Assembly: GCA_007922195.1 (NCBI GenBank) | Contig: ML681995.1 | Coordinates: forward strand, 21,252,566-21,316,565 | DNA: 64,000 bases | Reading direction: 5' to 3' | Source of the DNA: Podocnemis expansa | Lineage: Eukaryota; Chordata; Testudines; Podocnemididae | Shown here: one piece after another, positions 55,783 to 64,000 of the stretch | How the letters are laid out: the number at the start of each line of letters is the position of its first letter | Position numbering within the stretch: the stretch's first letter is position 1 | Position numbers and translations under genes: made by a program | The notes under the pieces: generated by a model | The model's database searches: none | What the model was told of the DNA's origin: nothing | The model's input: only the letters and a program-made list of their open reading frames with translations

Positions 55783-57657
55783 GTCCGTAAGGTGGTGTTA
55801 TAACAAAATTATGGATTTGTTTTTGTCTGTTGCCTCTTGGAAGGGAGACATTTGGAGAACGTTAAGGATGAACTTGGTTACTTACAGAAAATTCTTATTT
55901 CTTTTATCATCAGATATAAAAGTGCCTGCCAGGACTTCATAGATCTGGTTTACCCATTGTTGTGCTTTTATTTATTTTTTGTACTGCTTTAATTATTTTG
56001 GTTAGGGTTGTTTTTTTTTTTTTTTTTACCAATATATTTGTAAACACTACAACTCCTAATTTGAACACAGTTATACCAGTATAAAGGTGCTTTATAACAG
56101 AATAGCTTATTTCTCTGGAATAGCTTTATTGACCTAGCACAGTCTGTGTTAGGGGAGCTCTACCACTTTAGTTATGCCTGTGAAATTAAAATAGTAGACT
56201 TTTTGTATGTAGATAGCATTGTCTCTCTGGGCTACCCAATGGCTATTGTCAGAAGTGCTCTGCCTCTGAGGAGACCCCTTGTAAGTGTCACTATGTGTAG
56301 TAAAACACTAACTACATTGAGTACAAATGATAGTATATGTCTTGCATTAGGGATCTAAGAATATTATACGTCTGGCACCTTTTTGATAAACCAATGAGAT
56401 CAATTGACCGGAAGGATAGGTTATATGTGCAACACGAGCTTTTTGTTAAAATTTTTCCCTTCATTGCTCCTGTTGGTTCAGCTCCACCAAAGGCAGCAAC
56501 AGGAATAGTGGGTGCTTAGTACCTTGTGTAGAAGGGGTGGATGTGGGAAATCAGGCCATAGGTGTCAAGCACTGGGCGTCTAAATACTGAAGAGCCCAAA
56601 TTAAGAGTTGTCTTTTGAAAATAGGGCCCCAATAACTTGTCCAAATCACACGAAGATCTCATTGTATTTTAATTAGGGGTAAGTCAAGGATTTCAGACAC
56701 CCACCCACAAAATCTCACACTTTCTTGTACTTTTATTTACAGAAGTACAGTGTGTGTGTAAATCACGCCCGTTCTAATTTAGTAGTGTTTTACACTCAGT
56801 GGGCACTGGTCTATGTACTGGGCATGGCAATGAAGAACCCAGCCTGCTAATTCTAAGAGACAATTGATCATGAACTAGTTTTTGTATCACCATAAAGAAC
56901 AACAAAGACTATGATTAATTATTTGCTCTGGCTTTGTGATCTTCCCAAGCCATGCTTCTAAAATCAATGGCAAAACTACATGATAGGTCAAGGTGCAGAG
57001 CACCCTGACCTCTGGTTGAAGTCCAGGAGAGCTGATGCTCAGCACCTTGTATGACCAGATTCTACTTTAGCAGTGAGGTGTGTGGTCCAGATAATCAGCC
57101 CTTTTTTCTGTTGCCCCTAGTACGCTGCCGTGCTGCTGTTATGCACTAATGGCCCAGAGCAGATCTGCCTAAAATATTTAACTGTACTCTGGCAGCAAGT
57201 ATGCATCTACCCCTACTGTTCCTCACCATGAATGAAGAGACCCTTTATCCATCAGAATGGTTGGTGGCAAATAGACTGTTCTGTTGTGTGCCTCCTTGCT
57301 ACAAAACCTGAACCAATCACCTCCCCCCATAATAAAGTAAATTATTTTATATTTCAATGCCTGTTTTTCTTGAAGTGGCAGCTCCCACTGGTTTTTACTT
57401 CAGGATTCAGGCTATTTCACAGAATGTTCAGTATAATGAAATGAATACAAAACCCATTGCTCTGTTCCTTCTCACATGCTAATTTACATAATTTGCTCTG
57501 TAGGTAGAATATTTTGAATTCCCACAAACAAGATCAAAGATGATGGCTTTAGTACCTAACTTTAACATTTGTTTATTTTCATTCCAAAAGCTGAATAACT
57601 GCTGCCACATGATATATACTTCATTTTTCCAGTGCTCAGATATCACACTGAGAGGTA
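55783..57657. other. Mostly unassigned; possible transposon arm
   Basis: A run of T at about 56010-56028. At 56040-56150, ttataccagtataaaggtgc and aatagcttatttctctgg resemble one arm of a ttataccggtataa-type reptile transposon, without a recognisable end. No gene seen. Confidence 0.4.
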
Positions 57658-57660
57658 AAA

Positions 57661-57970
57661 CAAACACAGAGTCTGGTGGCACTTATAAAGACTAACAAAT
57701 TTTATTTATCACATGAGGTTTTTGTGGGAGACAATCCCACTTTGTCAGATGCTTGAAGATGAGGAACTTACAGAATGGGAGCAAAATAAATATAGAGGGA
57801 TGTAAGTCATGGGATCAGGTCAGACTGTCACAGCAAATCAAAGCTGTTGTTTTGATTCAAACTGTGTGGCATACAAAAAGGAACATAATATAAGCCAGAA
57901 CTCAGGACCAGAATCATATTTACTCCAAGTCCTCTTTATGCTGCTTTCTTCCTTGTAAAGTCCAGCCATG
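57661..57970 (-). mobile_element. Inverted 3' region of the Penelope-like element
   Basis: On the minus strand it runs from aacagctttgatttgctgtg through gacctgatcccatgactt, ctcccattctgtaagttcct and the hammerhead-like motif to cagactctgtgtttgtttt. It matches the plus-strand 3' region at 59060-59706 and supplies its uninterrupted form. Confidence 0.8.
57703..57754 (-). ncRNA. Hammerhead-ribozyme-like motif
   Basis: On the minus strand the box is CTGACAA (57742-57748; one change from CUGANGA). Stem II gtggga/tcccac is perfect over 6 pairs with loop ttgtc. The second box is AAAA for GAAA. Both changes are G-to-A on this strand. Confidence 0.6.
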
Positions 57971-57984
57971 TGGAAGAATGTGTT

Positions 57985-58335
57985 ATAGGCATGGGCTTTG
58001 CTGGTGCTGGGCCCGCAGGGCACAGTCCCCACACCACCCTGGTTGTGGCCCGAATCCATCTCTGGCCGCAGGCTGTTGGCCTGCAGTGGCTGCAGCCGGA
58101 TTGGGCCCACCCAGACCACTTTCCAGGAGCAACAGGAGCCAGTTCTGAGACTGCGACCATTTGCAGGCTGCGGCAGAGGCTGGATCCAGCTCTGAGCCAC
58201 CTGCTATTTGCCAGCAGTGGCAGGGGCCGGATCAGTCTCTGGACTGCTTGCTGGCAGCAGCAGGAGCCAGCTCCAGGGGTGGGGCCTGGACCCTTTTTTG
58301 GAAGCAGCAATGCTCCTGTTTGTAGGTTGGTTTTG
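57985..58335. repeat. GC-rich block inside the Penelope composite
   Basis: Blocks such as gctggatccagctctgagcc and gccagcagtggcaggggccg recur. Very similar blocks make up the core of the transposon at 35873-36380. It is probably a separate insertion, or a fragment of one, but no ends were found. Overlapping frames here are composition artefacts. Confidence 0.5.
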
Positions 58336-58455
58336 TACAGGAGATTCCAGTGTTGAGAGCTCACTCTTAATTTTTTTCTGTTTGCTCTACAGGATGCTGA
58401 TCAGACCTAAGAAGAGAAACATTAAAGCAGGCACATACCCCTGCAACAACCATGT

Positions 58456-59024
58456 TGCCAACTTTGTCCACATATCTGCACAAAAGACACCATCATAGGA
58501 CCTAATCAAGCCAGCTACTCCATCAAGAGCTCATTCACCTGCTCATCCACCAATGTGATTTATGCCATCATGTGCCAGCAATGTCTCCACACCTTATATA
58601 TTGGATAAACAGCACAGTCTCTGAGCAGAAGAATAAATGGACACAAATCTGAAATAAGAAATAACAACATTCAAAAACTAGTAGGGGAGCATAACCATCT
58701 TCCTTCTCACTCCACTGACGATTTGTTAGGAGCTGTGCTCAAGGAAATGGGTAACACACTAAAACTTCAAAGAAAAAATGCAGAATTCAAATTGATATGC
58801 AAATTTGACTGTGATACAGTCAGATTAAATTAAACAAGGAGTTCTGTGTCACTTAAAGACTAACAAATTTATTTATTGCATTAATATATGCAATAAATAA
58901 ATGTGTTAGTCTTTAAGTGCCACAGAACTCCTTGTTTGTTTTACTGAACTAGACTAACACAGCTACCCCTTTGGATCTCAGATTAAATTGTGACTGTGGA
59001 TTCTTCTCCCATTACAACAGGTAA
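58456..59024 (+). pseudogene. Penelope-like GIY-YIG endonuclease domain remnant
   Basis: A frame of about 126 codons (58456-58831) that resumes after a nested insertion and ends at TAA 59022-59024. It encodes the C-terminal endonuclease of Penelope-like retroelements, which nicks target DNA for reverse transcription. Visible features are a zinc-knuckle-like CQLCPHIC start, STNVIYAIMCQQC with the GIY-equivalent (IYA) and a Cys pair, LYIG at 58594-58605, and SLSRRINGHKSEI with the catalytic Arg and a following His. A TAA at 58606-58608 directly after LYIG replaces the usual Gln/Glu codon. Upstream of 58456 the same protein continues in a different frame, so there is a frameshift too. No RT domain remains. 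Confidence 0.85.
58832..58978 (+). mobile_element. Penelope-like foldback unit nested in a Penelope ORF
   Basis: 147 bp: arm aacaaggagttctgtgtcac, a minimal loop attaatat, the complementary arm (about 47 pairs), then the tail actgaactagactaacacag. It is flanked by the perfect 11-bp duplication cagattaaatt (58821-58831 and 58979-58989). Removing it restores the reading frame of the host ORF. The hammerhead-like core is absent. Confidence 0.9.
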
Positions 59025-59155
59025 TTTGACCTCACCCTCCTCTATGTGCTTTTTCCTAATGTTTGAATTTTAACAACTGCTTTGATTTGCTGTTCCACTG
59101 TGACCTGATCCTATGCCTTTCACTTCCCTGCATTTATTTTCCTCCCATTCTATAA

Positions 59156-59601
59156 GGCTATGTCTACACACACATCGTTATTTTGAAATAAGGATTTTGA
59201 AATGAGTTATTTCAGAATAAAGTCATTATTTCGAAATAAGTTAATTCAAATTAACAAAATGTTAATTCGAATTAAGGGAAAGCCTGCTATTGAAACGGCT
59301 GTTATTTTGAAAGGTTATTTCAAAATAAAGCCGTTTGGACATGTTGTTTTGAAACAGTTGTTTCGAAACAATGGTGCTGTTTCAAAACAACATGTCCAAA
59401 CGGCCTTATTTCGAAATAACCATTTCAAAATAAGAGCTGTTTCAAAACAATTGGGGTTTAACCTGTTTTGAAACAGCAATTCTAATTTTGAAAGGACCAG
59501 ATCTGTCCTTTTGAAATAAGAAAATGTCATGTGGACCAAATATATTTTATTTCGAAATAACCAGCGTTATTTTGAAATAAAAGTGCTGTGTAGACATACC
59601 C
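59156..59601. mobile_element. Inverted-repeat DNA transposon (446 bp, TTTCGAAA type)
   Basis: Starts GGCTATGTCTACACAC and ends CTGTGTAGACATACCC, with TAA on both sides (59153-59155 and 59602-59604). The inverted Penelope arm at about 57763-57785 shows the same site without the insert, with TAA present once. This gives an in-window empty site and proves the 3-bp duplication. Confidence 0.93.
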
Positions 59602-59706
59602 TAAGTTCCTCCATCTTCTAAGCATCTTTTGAAGTGAGATTTTTCTCCCAGGAAAGGTCATGCGACAAATCAATCTGTTAGTCTCTAACTGTCACAGGAC
59701 TCCTTG
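59602..59706 (+). mobile_element. Penelope-like 3' end with degraded hammerhead region
   Basis: Continues the 3' UTR after the transposon: taagttcctccatcttcta, a decayed first box (tttgaag), gtgaga...ctccca as a weakened stem II, an intact GAAA near 59652, then caatctgttagtctctaact and cacaggactccttgc. The tail segment actaacacggctacc is not present at this end. Confidence 0.7.
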
Positions 59707-59902
59707 CAGTGTTAATTTAGTGAATCTACCTTGCTCCTGGATTGTAAGTGAATATATAATTCCTAGGAGCTTGAATCTCCTACTCCAAGTCCTTCTAGCT
59801 CGTTTCTATGCCATTGAGAGAAAATAACCATCTGCCTGTCAGAGTTCAATATATTTAGCTTAACAAAGAGAAGGTTAAGGGATGACCTGATTATAGTCTA
59901 CA

Positions 59903-60720
59903 CAGAGGTGTCAAAATCACGGCCTCTGGGCCAGATCTGGCACACCAAGGACACTGATCGAGCCTGCAGAGCTGCTGCCTGGGCTGTGGTTGGGAGCTTT
60001 CTGCAGCAGCAGACAGGTTGCTGGCAGAGGAGGGCCAGGCATGCTTCTTACTCACTCCCATGATCTTTGTCACAGCACAGAGGAACAAAGAAAGTGCTCC
60101 AGCCAATCCTGACTGAGCTCTGCTGTGGTCTGCCAACCAATCAAAGTCTCAGTCACAGCTAGGCTGGGCTCCTGGAGAGCCACTGCACTCCCCCCCCCCA
60201 ACTGTTTGCTGTTAGTCAGTCAGTCAGCCAGCATGCTAAATTGATTTACAGCATATTGCATTAATCACAAATAGGAAAGGAAATGTGGTTGGAGCCCATG
60301 TGGGAATGAGCCAATCTAAGGCCAGCTAGTTTAGAGCCGACCAAAAGCAAGCATTCTGAATGACTGACAGTGGGGGGGGGGGCAGGAGCTCAGCCTGCCT
60401 GTAGCTGTGTATGAGTCCGGTTGCTTGCCACCATGGTGTAGGGGAAGTGGAAAGGGAAGAGAATGGGGGGTCCAGGAGCTGTCCGGCTGGGCAGAGGGGG
60501 TGTCTGGGAGTGGCCCAGCGGGGAAGGGGAGGCCCACAGGGCAGGGAAAAGGGAAGGTGTGGGAGACCCTGCAGGGGAGAGGAAAGTGGAGCCCATGGCA
60601 CTCTGAAAGTGGTAGGGGAAAGGGTTGGGGAGCCTTTGCAGCCACATGGTCCTCAGCAGGCGTTCTGCCCTCCAGTGTGCCCGCACCCCCCCCCTGCAGT
60701 GAATGAGTTTGACACCTCTG
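59903..60720. mobile_element. hAT-type element, Charlie-like ends (818 bp)
   Basis: Ends CAGAGGTGTCAAAATCA and TGAGTTTGACACCTCTG are close inverted repeats. The abutting flanks gtctaca and gtctcca match at 6 of 7 bases, so the duplication is decayed. The interior is GC-rich with G runs and gives frames on both strands (60331-60857) with no domain. No transposase. Confidence 0.8.
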
Positions 60721-60769
60721 GTCTCCAAGTATTTGCACCCAGAACAGATGTAAGAATAGGCTCTTTAGT

Positions 60770-61042
60770 CTGGCTGAGGAAGTTTTATAATATGAGTTGG
60801 AAATTGAAGCTAGGCAAATTCAGACTAGAAATAAGTCATGAATTTTTAACGGTGTGAGTAATTAACTATTAAAATAATTTGCCAAGGGTCAATTGGATTC
60901 TCCACAATGATATCTTTTAAATCAAGATTGGATACATTTCTGAAAGATATGCTCAAGGAATTATTTTGGGCATGTTTTATAGCTTATGTTTTACAGGAGG
61001 TCAGACTAGATTAGTACAGTGGTCTCTTCTGGTCTTGGAATC
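60770..61042 (+). mobile_element. CR1 LINE 3' end
   Basis: ttggaaattgaagctaggca, aaattcagactagaaataag, tttgccaagggtcaattgga, tttaaatcaagattggatac, tttacaggaggtcagactag and ctcttctggtcttggaatc follow the CR1 3' region in order. 5'-truncated. Confidence 0.9.
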
Positions 61043-63349
61043 GCTCTCTCTTTCATAATGTTAATAACCCTTGCAGCTATGCTTCTTTAATTAGTAACTC
61101 TAGTCAAACCTTATGCCTCAGGATCTTAGATGACTGCTTGTGGGGATCAGGAAGGATTATTTCTCCTCTTTCACAACTGGTCAGGTGCATGGTGGGTTGT
61201 TTCACTTTCCTTTGAAGCATCAGGGATTGACCATTGTTAAAATTAAAATATAGGGGCTTATGAGGTACAGTGAGCACTAAGTCCTTAATTCCCTTTATTC
61301 TTGCCCATATTTTAAGCTGATCCTCATATGTATGGTTTGGATGTACTCTGTCTCTCTTACCTGTCCCTCACCAAAGTGATCTTCACTAATTATCCCTGCT
61401 CATACAGGCATGTCCACACACTCTATCTCCTTCCATACTAGTATAGTGTCAGACATTGGTGGCACCTCTGTCTGCCACCTAGCTTTTTTTTTTTCCTAAT
61501 TTAATTGGGGAACATAACTCATGTTTATTATTTTTAATGTTCATGTCTTATATTTTCCTGAATTTCAAGCCATCCCCTTGATGTCAACATTTTAGAAGAT
61601 AATTTGGCCTCAGTGTAGTGTGATATTTTCTATTCAACTAAGATTTTTTTAAAAAGTGTCTCTTTTAAAAATAAAAAGGGTTTGAAAAGTTTGCCAAAGC
61701 TCCCTTAGATATATATTCACTTTTTAAGCCACCATAGCTGATATAACAGCACTCACATGAATCACCTAAGCATTACAGAGACACATATTGGCAGATCCTA
61801 CAATATCAAGCTTTTCAAATTGAAGTATAAAGCCATCATGGTTTCAAAGACTTTCTCAAGAAACATGACATCTAAGCAGATGCAATAACTCAATTCCAAA
61901 ACTACTGTGGTTTTTAGCCCTGCGTGTTTATTCTGAGACTTGTCAACTATGGCTGCTGCATGCCAGGGTTTTCCCTTACATTTCACTTTCTTCTCCCATT
62001 CATTGGATTTCACTGTGGGGCTTCAATGCACTGAGAGTCATCTATCCCTCTTGTTCCTGGAACATGCTGTAGCTACTTGCTGATTATTCCCTGGGCACAA
62101 AAGGAAGTCCCCTGAATTTCATATGGCTGCTCAACTGACTCTGTCCCTCCAGCTATGTGAGAGAGAGATGGGTATTGAACTATCTTAAATGGAAAATCTC
62201 CAGGGCTTGCTGCAGTTTATCCTTCTAACTTTGAATCCATCTTCTCTAGCTTCCTCACCATCCAACTCAGGCAGCCCTGTTTATCTGCAATGAACTCCTT
62301 CATACCCACTTCCAAACCAGCTGCTAGAGCTGGCTATGAAAATTTCCATCAGCACTGTTTTTTGATGGAAAAGGTGGTTTCCACAAAGCTAAACTTTTCC
62401 ACCAAAATTGCCAGCATCTCACTTTTCCATCACAAAAAAATCAAAGTGAAATGTTTTGTTTTGAACTGAAGCATTTTAGTATGTTGAACTCCCATTTCAG
62501 CTTGGTTTGACATTAAGCTGTGTCCATTGGAACTGGTGCCATGCATCTCTGACATTGTGGTTCACCTGCCTCATTCCTCCCCACCTGATGTCCTATGAGA
62601 AAGAGTCTTTCAGAAATTCTGAGAAATGCCCCTCCTCCATGCTGATAACTTTTAATCATTAAGCTAAAATGCAGCTAAGAAACTGCAAATTAAAATGAAG
62701 CTACCTAATAAAAATCCATAGGAAGTCTGTGGCTTTAGGGCTAAACAAGTACTGAGGGCCTGATTCTTCACTGCCTTGTACCTTGGATAGTTGTTTTCAC
62801 TCTTCTGAAGTGATCTGCATTCTGTTTTGGTAGCACTGTTTACACTTGCTTGACTTCAAAAAGTGCGAATGACTTCAAAAAAGGAAAGGCAGTTGCAAGC
62901 CTTGTGCCAAAAAATTGATACAGCTAAAGAGTATACTGCTTACTTTCCTTCAAATTTTGCCTCTAGACCTTTTGGCAAATGTTTATTTCTTTAGCTAAAA
63001 AGTGATTGTTTTGAAAGTGTGTTCTGAGGATGGCTCTGCATGAAGTATGCTATGGGAAATTTGAAGTGTAGTATATTGATTTGTTAGGTGGCAGAGTCTT
63101 GTCGGTTTTATAAGGTGTGTCTCCATTTCAGCCAGCTGATCAGCTAGAGGAGGAGACAGCAGGAGGGTATAGTGCCAGTCATCTGTATTATATTTTTTAT
63201 TTATGGTAGTCCTTCTGAATTCAAAATTTCAGACATTAATTAAGCCTCACAAGCTGCCTATGAGGTAATAAACTACAAAGACCTCTATTTCACAACTGGG
63301 GAACTGACACAGAACTCATGTCTATCGGAAAGCTTACTTTGTGGCAAAC
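61043..63349. other. No gene seen; one unclassified repeat
   Basis: Apart from the repeat at 62325-62500 this is unassigned sequence. The minus-strand frame 61798-62013 has no recognised domain. Confidence 0.45.
62325..62500 (+). repeat. Unclassified interspersed repeat (agagctggct type)
   Basis: ctagagctggctatgaaaat, ttttgatggaaaaggtggtt and aatcaaagtgaaatgttttg. Related to the minus-strand copy at 12290-12400. Confidence 0.45.
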
Positions 63350-63591
63350 TGGGTTGTCAATCTATCTTACGCTAGTCTGTTATACACTAAGTGTTTGTGT
63401 GTACCCTTCTGCTTTGTGCTAAAAGTTCTCTGGTGCACTTCAATCTGCTGTCTAGAAAGGTGGAGTAGATCAAAACACACTAGGGCTTTGTAGTGCACTG
63501 CAGAAGTGCACAAGGACTCTGAGTGACTTCGGCTGGGGCAGAGTACTATTGAACCCCAGTTTGCTCTGAACTAAGGTATTGTATAGACAAG
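63350..63591. mobile_element. Inverted-repeat transposon, GGGCTTGTC family (decayed)
   Basis: Right end gtattgtatagacaagccc and a decayed left end gggttgtcaatctatctt. The interior has tgtagtgcactgcagaagtg and ggtgcacttcaatctgctgt modules. The flanks act and aca are only suggestive. Confidence 0.5.
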
Positions 63592-64000
63592 CCCACAGAA
63601 AGGTTAAGACCAAGTTTCATGAATGGACTTGGCTTCTGTGACACAAATCAGTGTTGGCACACCCAGCCTTCAGACTTCTAGAAAATCACTGGAGCTACTT
63701 TGGGATTGAGAAATACTGAGGTAGGGCTCCCTATACAATCCATGATTTTTTGGAGAGGTTTCTGGGTCTCCACCATCCCACAGGCGTATCCTTGCTCACT
63801 AGGCCATAAAGTCACTGTTTCTTGTTCTTTCTTGCCCAAGGGGTATTTATTATTCAAAGAGGAAGGATTTTTGCAGGAGAGGATGAAGGCTAGTATAACC
63901 CTTCTGCCAGGGTGAGATGGCAGGACAAGGGCCGTGTTCTATATCTAGGGGTTTCCAAATAATGTAACACCGCCAACCAGCTTGAGCCCTCACCCACATT
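63592..64000. other. No gene seen
   Basis: The open frame at 63700-63915 has no recognised domain. No repeat recognised. Confidence 0.4.

Larger units (their letters stand above)
57658..59706 (+). mobile_element. Composite Penelope-like element (family 1)
   Basis: Layout: an inverted 3' region read on the minus strand (57661-57970), a GC-rich block (57985-58335), a plus-strand GIY-YIG ORF remnant (58456-59024), the 3' UTR (59025-59155), and the hammerhead-like region with terminal arm (59602-59706). The ORF is split by a foldback unit (58832-58978) and the UTR by an inverted-repeat transposon (59156-59601). Inverted partial copies at the 5' side are a known habit of Penelope-like elements. 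The reverse-transcriptase domain is absent. Confidence 0.75.

Overview
The window is vertebrate nuclear DNA from an amniote. The repeat complement points to a turtle or a close reptile relative: many CR1 LINE copies with the sauropsid 3' end, Penelope-like elements with hammerhead-like motifs, and abundant short inverted-repeat DNA transposons that begin GGCTATGTCTACAC or close variants. That assignment rests on recalled family consensus sequences, not on a database search, and the species is not resolved. I see no intact host gene, no convincing exon chain, and no tRNA or rRNA gene. Open reading frames are short or lie inside GC-rich repeat cores.

Region by region: 0-2 kb is a CR1 copy split by a ~750 bp insertion, followed by a MIR-like SINE. 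4-8 kb holds CR1 tails and a retroviral-type LTR candidate. 8.5-11.8 kb holds inverted-repeat transposons, a Penelope foldback insertion and a small hAT element with a perfect 8-bp target duplication. 13.6-19.7 kb is a nest: one CR1 copy of roughly 1.1 kb expanded to about 6.2 kb by four insertions, one of which carries two further insertions including a 2 kb antisense CR1 with reverse transcriptase. 20-25 kb is mostly unassigned apart from one inverted-repeat element. 25.2-27.2 kb has a Penelope 3' end, a short intronless fragment resembling the SPPL2 intramembrane proteases, another inverted-repeat element, and a second Penelope family with a near-intact hammerhead-like core. 28-33 kb is nearly unannotated. 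33.5-34.4 kb carries the C-terminal part of an RTE-like LINE polymerase with one in-frame stop. 35.7-38.5 kb has further DNA elements and a CR1 tail. 38.5-49 kb is sparse, with ancient MIR-like and hairpin repeats. 49.3-61 kb is dense again: inverted-repeat elements, an inverted pair of hAT elements, a composite Penelope element with a GIY-YIG endonuclease pseudogene, and another hAT element.

The elements interact mainly by nesting. Because older repeats serve as known pre-insertion sequence, several insertions can be dated relative to one another and their target duplications read directly. The inverted-repeat transposons mostly make 3-bp duplications, the hAT elements 8-bp, and the Penelope foldback units about 9-12 bp. 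The most interesting signals are the Penelope foldback units, in which a hammerhead-like core sits in the loop of a long hairpin or has been lost, and the inverted-repeat transposons that share termini but carry different TCGA-centred palindrome vocabularies inside.
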